Part shown: piece after piece, positions 1-4,746 of the stretch
Layout: the number at the start of each line of letters is the position of its first letter
Position numbering within the stretch: the first letter of the stretch is position 1
Assembly (NCBI GenBank): GCA_905215195.1
Contig: CAJMPF010000049.1
Location: 1-9,573 of the forward strand
Direction of reading: 5' to 3'
Origin: an uncultured bacterium
GTDB lineage: Bacteria; Actinomycetota; Coriobacteriia; Coriobacteriales; Coriobacteriaceae
Length of the DNA stretch: 9,573 nucleotides
The notes under the pieces: generated by a model
Database searches by the model: none
The model's input: the letters and a program-made list of their open reading frames with translations, nothing else
Told to the model about the DNA's origin: nothing
Made by a program: the position numbers and the translations under genes

Positions 1-44
1 GGGACGCGCTGCAAAACGGCATCTCGGGCGCGCAGGGAAACTAG
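1..44 (+). CDS. C-terminal end of an unidentified protein (partial)
   Basis: Reading from base 3, an open frame encodes DALQNGISGAQGN and stops at TAG 42-44. Eleven of its 13 sense codons end in G or C, which fits the codon habit of the confident genes here. The other two plus frames give less protein-like strings. If real, this is the tail of a gene that enters from the left and converges on the CDF exporter, with only 12 bases between the two stop codons. Thirteen residues are too few to name a family. Confidence 0.35.
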   Translation, partial: DALQNGISGAQGN

Positions 45-56
45 CTGTTAAGCAGG

Positions 57-1238
57 CTACAGTTGCTCGGCCGGACGGTCGGGCGAGCTAAAGCCCGAAT
101 CAAAGGTGACGACGCATGAGGCATCGGGTCGGCGCTCGTGCACGATGCGCGTGACGAGCCCCAGCAGCTCCTCGTCGGATATGTCAAAGCCGTCGGGACG
201 CACCAGGTCAAACGAAACGAACCCGTCGTGCTCGTGCAGGTCGTGGATGGAGAGCGCGGGATCGATCTGCATGACGCCGCGCTTGACCCAGCCGCGCAAG
301 TCATCGCCGGTTGTCGCGATGGGGTCGCAGTGCAGTGTGATACCAATGCCCATCTGGCGCTTGATGTCGTGCTCGATGGTGTCCAGAATCTCGTGGTGCT
401 CAAACGCGTCGCCCTCGCCGGGCATCTCCACGTGGGCGCTGGCAAACTGACGACCGGGGCCGTAGTCGTGCACCATGAGGTCGTGTGTGCCCAAGACCTG
501 CGGATAGGACATGATCTTGTCGCGGATTGCCTGGACGAGCTTGGGGTCGGGCGCTTGCCCCAGCAACGGGCTGATGGCGTCGCGCACCAGGCCCAGGCCG
601 CTGATGCAGATGAAGATGCCCACACCCAGGCCTGCCCAGCCATCGAGATCAAAGCCGGTCGTCTGCGAAATAAGCGCCGCCACCAAGACCGAGCCCGAGG
701 TGATGACGTCGTTTTTGGAGTCCTGCGCCGTGGCGATGAGCGTTTCGGAGTCGATGCGATCGCCCAGCGTGCGGTTGAACGCTGCCATCCAGAATTTGAC
801 GAGCATGGACAGAACAAGGGCAGCCATGGAGAGCGCCGAATACACGGTGGGCGAGGGCTTGATGATCTTGGTGACCGACTCGAGGATTAGGTTGATGCCG
901 ACGGCACAAACCAGGACGGCGACAAACAGACCAGCCAGGTACTCGTAGCGGCCGTGGCCGTAAGGGTGGCCCTCGTCTGCCGGGCGGCTGGCAAGGCGGA
1001 ACCCGAGCAGACTCACGATGTTGCTCGAGGCATCGGAAAGGTTGTTGAAAGCGTCGGCGATGAGGGAGACGGAGCCGGCAAGCAGGCCCGCGATGCCCTT
1101 GGCCAGGCACAGGGTGATGTTGAGGCCAATGCAGATGAGGCTTGCGGCAAAACCCGCGTTGGTGCGGCAAGATGCATCGACCGGCTCGTCCTCGCCGCCG
1201 GGAACAAGCGTATGTACCAGCCGATTTACAAATAGCAT
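57..1238 (-). CDS. Cation diffusion facilitator (CDF) transporter, probably Mn2+ efflux
   Basis: Membrane antiporter that exports divalent metal ions. I place the start at ATG 1236-1238 because GAGGA precedes it by about 9 bases; the frame is open further upstream, but the next ATG (1257-1259) has no ribosome site. The protein is 393 aa. Six hydrophobic segments lie near residues 28-47, 48-69, 101-121, 132-152, 178-195 and 198-218. The CDF signature GHPYGHGRYEYL follows TM2 (about 90-101). The metal site reads N65xxxD69 in TM2 (NNLSD) and D173xxxD177 in TM5 (DSKND). This Asn-Asp/Asp-Asp set is reported for bacterial Mn exporters such as MntE, while Zn exporters use His/Asp, so Mn2+ is an inference. 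A cytoplasmic dimerisation domain (about 251-307) is followed by roughly 85 extra residues, longer than a minimal CDF. A weak -10 (TACACT, minus strand) lies at 1272-1277. Confidence 0.92.
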   Translation of the reverse strand: MLFVNRLVHTLVPGGEDEPVDASCRTNAGFAASLICIGLNITLCLAKGIAGLLAGSVSLIADAFNNLSDASSNIVSLLGFRLASRPADEGHPYGHGRYEYLAGLFVAVLVCAVGINLILESVTKIIKPSPTVYSALSMAALVLSMLVKFWMAAFNRTLGDRIDSETLIATAQDSKNDVITSGSVLVAALISQTTGFDLDGWAGLGVGIFICISGLGLVRDAISPLLGQAPDPKLVQAIRDKIMSYPQVLGTHDLMVHDYGPGRQFASAHVEMPGEGDAFEHHEILDTIEHDIKRQMGIGITLHCDPIATTGDDLRGWVKRGVMQIDPALSIHDLHEHDGFVSFDLVRPDGFDISDEELLGLVTRIVHERRPDASCVVTFDSGFSSPDRPAEQL

Positions 1239-1390
1239 AGCGGTCGTCCTCACAATCATGTTTAAGGGGATAGTGTAGCTCGCGCGGGGGCGCCGTGCAC
1301 CGATGCTCAGAAAATGCAGCAATAGTCTGCCAGTGCTAACGAGCGAGCCTTCTCGTCTGCCTGGGTGGTCCATTTTGGGCCACATGGGTA

Positions 1391-1419
1391 TGGGCATGTG
1401 CCTGTTTGCTCGACATACT
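1391..1419 (+). promoter_or_regulatory. Candidate promoter of the zinc-ribbon gene
   Basis: TGGGCA (1391-1396) and CATACT (1414-1419), separated by 17 bases, each match four of six positions of the sigma-A -35 and -10 consensus. Transcription would start near 1426, about 30 bases before the start codon. The -10 lies inside the 19-bp palindrome 1410-1428. The match is modest. Confidence 0.35.
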
Positions 1420-1428
1420 TAATGTCGA
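1410..1428. promoter_or_regulatory. Perfect palindromic operator candidate
   Basis: TCGACAT-ACTTA-ATGTCGA is a perfect inverted repeat of 7-bp arms with a 5-base spacer. It sits between the divergent CDF exporter and zinc-ribbon genes and overlaps the candidate -10 of the latter, which is the usual place for a repressor site. The size suits a dimeric regulator. Metal-responsive control is suggested only by the neighbouring exporter; the sequence does not match a Fur, MntR or Zur box that I can recall. Confidence 0.5.
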
Positions 1429-1456
1429 CAGCCCCTGTGCAAAGGAGGACGTTTCC

Positions 1457-2794
1457 ATGGACGAGATGTTTGCCATTAAATGTCAAAACTGCGGCGGCCC
1501 TATGTACTCGCACCAAGCTAAGCGCAGCTTTGAGTGCGCCTATTGCGGCACGGTCGTTCCGTGGCAGGCGGACGCCGGAGAGCCCAAGAGCGCTTTGGGT
1601 ATTCGCCATACGCCGTTGACGGTGGTGGATGGACTGCTCAAACTCACGCATGTGTCGCAACTCGAGCGCCCGGAGGACCCGGACTGGTATTTCTTCAACG
1701 CGCACTGGCGCAATCAGTCGGTCCTGGAACATCTGCTGTGGGAGGATCGCGGCACGGCGCAAGAGTTCCAAGAGGTCACGCATGTGAGCATTCCTTGCCC
1801 CTTCTGCGGGGCGTCCTTTGAGGGCGAGTCAACGCAGCGCGTGTTTGAGTGCCCGTCCTGCGGCAACAAGATCGGCATTGCCGACCTGCTCAAGCCCGGT
1901 ACCTTCAGCAAGCGTCTGACCATGGGCGTGGGTGCAGAGTATGTGCCGGAGCAGGGCATTCCCTGCGAAATCTCGCCGCAGCAGGCACGTGCCAACGCAC
2001 TGCAGCTGGTGCGCCAGTATGCGGAATCCTTTGCCGGGCACGACGTGGAAGATGCGATCCAAAACGACATGATGCTCTTCTATTTCCCCATGGCGCTGGC
2101 GGACCTGCGCATGATGGCGTCCTTCCCGGGCAAGGGCCTGAGCAAGGAGACCTTGGTGTACTACGAGGTGCTCGACTGGGCATATCCCAGGGCAAACTAC
2201 CTGGACGTTCGCCTCATGGGCATTTTGGAGCCGTGGGACTTTGCCAAGGTTGGGCCGTTTGACCCGGCCATGCAGGAAGGTGACTTTCGCGTTGTCTCCG
2301 TCGATGCGTCTACCAAGGACCAGGTGGTTATTGATAAGTTGGCGCTCGACGTTGCGGGCAACGACGCCGAGGCGGTGCTGGGATTCAATAAAAAGAGCAT
2401 CCGCACGTGGGCGCGCAAGGCCCGCAAGCACAAGGACGGCTTGGTTATGGTGCCGGTGTACTTTGTCGATCGTCCTGCCTCGGATAGTCGCGATGGCGAA
2501 CAGGTGCGCATCGCCGTGAACGGCCAGACGGGCCGCGCGGCTGCGGTGGTGTTTAGTGACAAGCGCGAGACGCATGTGGTGGCACCGCTCAATCCCAACG
2601 TGATGCTGTCGAGCGAAAGCACCGTGCACGCCACGCCCATCGAGGTCAAATACGTTAAATCGCCGTTCCTATACCAGATCGTACGCCGTGGAGGCTGCGA
2701 GCAACCGCGCCAGGTTGCAGCCGCCGTCGAGGGTTCCTACCGAGAGGAGAAGCCCAAACGCCGCGGTCTGCTGGGTGCGCTATTTGGGAAGTAG
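1457..2794 (+). CDS. Double zinc-ribbon protein of unknown function
   Basis: A 445-aa, probably cytosolic protein. The start is ATG 1457, with a near-perfect ribosome site AAAGGAGG (1441-1448) eight bases upstream; the open frame extends 17 codons further up without such a site. Two four-cysteine zinc ribbons are clear: C9xxC12...C27xxC30 and C114xxC117...C132xxC135. Near the C-terminus a VPVY stretch (332-335) is followed by VNGQTGR (354-360). This pairing resembles the 'vPvW...FavNGQTGk' module found in bacterial proteins annotated as TFIIB-type zinc-ribbon proteins, whose job is unknown. The tail ends in a basic, then hydrophobic stretch (KPKRRGLLGALFGK) that could touch membrane or nucleic acid. 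No transmembrane segment or enzyme motif is seen. It is divergent from the CDF exporter. The gene is certain; its function is not. Confidence 0.85.
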   Translation: MDEMFAIKCQNCGGPMYSHQAKRSFECAYCGTVVPWQADAGEPKSALGIRHTPLTVVDGLLKLTHVSQLERPEDPDWYFFNAHWRNQSVLEHLLWEDRGTAQEFQEVTHVSIPCPFCGASFEGESTQRVFECPSCGNKIGIADLLKPGTFSKRLTMGVGAEYVPEQGIPCEISPQQARANALQLVRQYAESFAGHDVEDAIQNDMMLFYFPMALADLRMMASFPGKGLSKETLVYYEVLDWAYPRANYLDVRLMGILEPWDFAKVGPFDPAMQEGDFRVVSVDASTKDQVVIDKLALDVAGNDAEAVLGFNKKSIRTWARKARKHKDGLVMVPVYFVDRPASDSRDGEQVRIAVNGQTGRAAAVVFSDKRETHVVAPLNPNVMLSSESTVHATPIEVKYVKSPFLYQIVRRGGCEQPRQVAAAVEGSYREEKPKRRGLLGALFGK

Positions 2795-2842
2795 GGGAGT
2801 AGTGCTGGGGTGTCGGGCTGCATCACAAGGTCATTAGATGAA

Positions 2843-2870
2843 TTTAAAAGTGCTGGGAACGTGCTAACAT
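2843..2870 (+). promoter_or_regulatory. Candidate promoter of the SHOCT gene (extended -10)
   Basis: TGCTAACAT (2862-2870) is an extended -10 (TGn plus TAACAT). A weak -35, TTTAAA (2843-2848), lies 16 bases upstream. Transcription would start about 33 bases before the ATG at 2910. No terminator is obvious after the zinc-ribbon gene, so read-through is also possible. Confidence 0.4.
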
Positions 2871-2909
2871 TGCCGATAGTCTTAATCTTGTAGAAGCGGA
2901 GGCCGGATT

Positions 2910-3380
2910 ATGGGTTTTGCGGATCAGCAGCTTCAGATTCAGGTGCCGTATTCTCCTGACGACACGTTTAATGCCTTGAAGGCAGCTATGGAAAAGCTGC
3001 CTAAAGTAAAAGTTGATAGCGCATCGCCCACAACAAGAACAGTTGTAGCTGAGATTGGTATGAGCCTTTGGTCCTGGGGTGAAAATATCAGTATTTCGGT
3101 TGTTCCAGTTGAAGGCGGATCTGGCGTTACTGTCAACTCATCATCTAAGGTCAGGACAAACGTATTAAACGGGGGCAAAAATGCAAAGAATATTGCCGAG
3201 ATAGTCGATGCCCTATCGAAGGAGCTCGAGCAGTATCCGCAGGTTTCACAGACTATTGAGACGCTGGCGGATAGTGGTGATGTAGTTGCAAGGCTTGAGA
3301 GACTTGCAACGCTGCGTGATAGTGGAGTACTTACCGAGGAAGAGTTTGCTGCAGAAAAGGAAAAAACCTTTCGTAACTAG
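2910..3380 (+). CDS. SHOCT-domain protein with an N-terminal alpha/beta domain
   Basis: A 156-aa soluble protein. ATG 2910 is preceded by GGAGG (2898-2902) at 7 bases. Residues about 125-153 (RLERLATLRDSGVLTEEEF) form a SHOCT domain, a short helical C-terminal module with the Leu/Arg pattern and the 'G-hydrophobic-T/S-E-E-E-F' turn; SHOCT domains are common in actinobacteria and are thought to help oligomerisation. Residues 1-105 look like a small alpha/beta domain (VPYSPDDTFNALKAAMEKLP, then strands containing SWGENISISVVP) of the kind that often precedes SHOCT. No catalytic motif, signal peptide or membrane span is seen. Codons are clearly richer in A/T at third positions than in the neighbouring zinc-ribbon or CDF genes, which suggests recent arrival. 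Its role is unknown. Confidence 0.82.
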   Translation: MGFADQQLQIQVPYSPDDTFNALKAAMEKLPKVKVDSASPTTRTVVAEIGMSLWSWGENISISVVPVEGGSGVTVNSSSKVRTNVLNGGKNAKNIAEIVDALSKELEQYPQVSQTIETLADSGDVVARLERLATLRDSGVLTEEEFAAEKEKTFRN

Positions 3381-3443
3381 ACACGATGGCTGGATTTGTA
3401 TTCTGCTATTGAACTTGTTTAAGCCAGGCTGAAAACATCGTGT
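3381..3443. repeat. Imperfect long inverted repeat between convergent genes
   Basis: ACACGATG (3381-3388) and CATCGTGT (3436-3443) are exact reverse complements, and just inside them CTGG and CCAG pair again, leaving about 30 unpaired bases. It begins directly after the SHOCT stop codon and precedes the end of hicB. It might slow transcription from both sides, but neither flank has the T-run of a classical intrinsic terminator. Confidence 0.35.
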
Positions 3444-3470
3444 GGAATAAAAGTGCGCAGTATCTTCGCC

Positions 3471-3923
3471 TTATACAACAATAGAGACCTCTTTCGGGCG
3501 TCCTGCCTGTGGGGCGTCGGCGAGTCGTGCCTCGATGGAGGCTTTGGACACCATGCGCTTGGTGCCGTCCTTCCAAGAATCCAACAGCCCAGCATTTATC
3601 AGCTGCGATACCCTTGCCGTGCTAACGCCAAGCATGCGAGCGGTGTCCGCCGCGGTGACGGCGGGGATGTCGCCGAGCTCGCGGCTGACGGCCACGGCGA
3701 TAATCTTGCCGCCGTGTTGTGGCTGGTGTCCAAAGTCCGGCTCGGGAAGATCGACGCCGCCCATAAGGTGATCGTCGACCATACATGCGAGAAAATCGGC
3801 GGCGCTTTCGACAGCGTCGTTTAGGTCGGAGCCAAACGTTCCTCCTCCGCCCAGCGAGCCACATGGCACGGCATCGACCATGCCGTCCGAATCAAAGAAC
3901 TCAAATTCCCATACGTAAACCAT
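3471..3923 (-). CDS. hicB: HicB-family antitoxin with C-terminal HTH domain
   Basis: A 150-aa antitoxin that should bind and neutralise HicA and repress the operon. The N-terminal part (1-65) follows the HicB plan: an aromatic strand (VYVWEFEFFDSDG), the glycine-rich turn LGGGGTFG (24-31), a helix rich in Asp/Ala (DAVESAADFL), and a closing LPEPD (59-63). Residues about 88-135 (VTAADTARMLGVSTARVSQL onward) form a helix-turn-helix of the excisionase/MerR-like HTH_17 type, instead of the ribbon-helix-helix or Cro-type domain common in HicB. The start has a perfect ribosome site, GGAGGT, six bases upstream. It lies 45 bases downstream of hicA on the same strand. The N-terminal domain is diverged from textbook HicB, but the partner gene supports the call. 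Confidence 0.8.
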   Translation of the reverse strand: MVYVWEFEFFDSDGMVDAVPCGSLGGGGTFGSDLNDAVESAADFLACMVDDHLMGGVDLPEPDFGHQPQHGGKIIAVAVSRELGDIPAVTAADTARMLGVSTARVSQLINAGLLDSWKDGTKRMVSKASIEARLADAPQAGRPKEVSIVV

Positions 3924-3968
3924 GTAAGACCTCCTCTAAAAAGCGATGCGAAATGTGATGAGGATGAG

Positions 3969-4139
3969 CTATCGAAGTCCTGCCTGCCTTAGGATTCTTT
4001 TGGCAATTTGATCCTCAATCTCTCGGTGGCGTTTCACGAGCACGAGTTTATCTCCTTTGACGAACTTCTCGTGATTAGTGCCTCCTTTCGAGATGAAGCC
4101 GGCTTCTTCGAGGATGCGGATCAATTCGCGTCTCTGCAT
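3969..4139 (-). CDS. hicA: HicA-family mRNA interferase toxin
   Basis: A 56-aa toxin of the HicA/YcfA family, small double-stranded-RNA-binding-fold proteins that cleave mRNA. ATG 4137-4139 is chosen because GAGG (plus 4145-4148) lies five bases upstream; a TTG five codons further up is less likely. The start MQRRELIRILEEAGF matches the first helix. GGTNHEKF (19-26) holds the predicted catalytic histidine H23, in the same context as the GSNH of E. coli HicA. KRHREIEDQIAKRILRQAGL (36-55) matches the conserved last strand and helix. The length is typical for the family. It is followed by hicB in the toxin-first order usual for HicAB. All hallmark residues are present, so it is probably active. 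Confidence 0.88.
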   Translation of the reverse strand: MQRRELIRILEEAGFISKGGTNHEKFVKGDKLVLVKRHREIEDQIAKRILRQAGLR

Positions 4140-4161
4140 CTTAGCCTCTTTCAATAACTAT

Positions 4162-4215
4162 ATATTAGCACTTTCTAAGGGTTTTAGACTTAAATCTTAG
4201 CTATTGCTAACCCTT
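4162..4215 (-). promoter_or_regulatory. hicAB promoter with candidate operators
   Basis: On the minus strand TGCTAATAT gives an extended -10 (TAATAT at plus 4162-4167), about 20 bases before the hicA start. The -35 region (about 4185-4190) is poor, as is common with extended -10 promoters. Two symmetrical elements overlap it: AGACTTAAATCT (4186-4197, palindromic at 10 of 12 positions) and the pair AAGGGTT (4177-4183)/AACCCTT (4209-4215). Either could be the site where HicB represses its own operon. Confidence 0.45.
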
Positions 4216-4331
4216 TGTCTCACTTCGCCGTCCTTGGATAGCGGCTTATATTCCTTGTGGTATCAGTTTATTTGCTCGTGCGGACACGATTTGGTGCTCC
4301 GTGCGCGACCGCGAAAAGGGTTTGCGGCGAC

Positions 4332-4337
4332 TAAAAT
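4332..4337 (+). promoter_or_regulatory. Candidate -10 of the PH-like gene
   Basis: TAAAAT matches five of six bases of the -10 consensus and lies 45 bases before the ATG at 4383. No good -35 is found 16-18 bases upstream, so this is tentative. The rest of 4216-4331 shows nothing I can name. Confidence 0.25.
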
Positions 4338-4382
4338 GTGACCATAGAGGCAGTTTTAGCGAACCCCACGGGAGTGACGCGT

Positions 4383-4652
4383 ATGGACAACAACACGCTG
4401 CTATTCCAGTACAAAGGTTCGGGTAGGTATAAAGACGTCAAGATCTACCCTAACCGCATTGAGGTACTCAAGAAGGGCACTTTTGGCGGCAAGCACACCG
4501 AGATTGTTTATCTTAAGGACATTACGGGCGTCAATAGAATCAAAGGCCGCGATGTTTTTCTGCGCAATCGTCTGTTGACCGCTTGCGTCTTTAGCCTGAA
4601 CAGCCGTGCGAAGGCCCAGGAGTTTGTTAACGCGCTGAACGTGGTGATGTAG
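4383..4652 (+). CDS. Small PH-like domain protein
   Basis: An 89-aa soluble protein. ATG 4383 is preceded by GGGAG (4370-4374) at 8 bases; an in-frame GTG at 4338 lacks a ribosome site and was rejected as start. The sequence alternates short strands (LLFQYKGSG, KDVKIYPNRIEVLKKG, HTEIVYLKDITGVNRIKG) and ends with a helix (SRAKAQEFVNALNVV, 73-87). This strand-rich body with a closing 'A-x-E-F-V-x-A-L' helix is the pattern of bacterial PH-like domains (DUF4429 and relatives). No catalytic residues or membrane span are seen. It converges on the phospholipase gene. The family call rests on pattern only. Confidence 0.7.
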   Translation: MDNNTLLFQYKGSGRYKDVKIYPNRIEVLKKGTFGGKHTEIVYLKDITGVNRIKGRDVFLRNRLLTACVFSLNSRAKAQEFVNALNVVM

Positions 4653-4680
4653 CCGATAGCGGCGTTCGGGCCAAGGTAAA

Positions 4681-4717
4681 AATCGGGGGCACAGAACGGT
4701 GTTCTGCGCCCCCGATT
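4681..4717 (-). terminator. Strong intrinsic terminator of the phospholipase gene
   Basis: AATCGGGGGCACAGAAC pairs with GTTCTGCGCCCCCGATT around a GGT loop: 17 positions with one A/C mismatch. On the minus strand the stem runs into a TTTTT tract (the plus-strand AAAAA at 4678-4682), 30 bases after the phospholipase stop. The plus-strand side has no T-run, although the stem may still slow transcripts from the PH-like gene. Confidence 0.85.
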
Positions 4718-4746
4718 GAGTCGATGTGTCTAAAAGGCGGGCTTGC

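Noticed and set aside
138..890. Long open frame on the plus strand opposite the CDF gene
   Set aside because: It mirrors a well-supported gene, has no ribosome site, and its protein shows no family pattern; high-GC genes produce such shadows.
1374..1389. Possible third copy of the TGGGnCAnnTGnCCCA repeat
   Set aside because: TGGGCCACATGGGTAT matches only one half; the closing CCCA is missing, so it may be chance.
1829..2629. 266-codon minus-strand frame opposite the zinc-ribbon gene
   Set aside because: The plus-strand frame has two complete zinc ribbons and a strong ribosome site; the minus frame has neither motif nor start signal.
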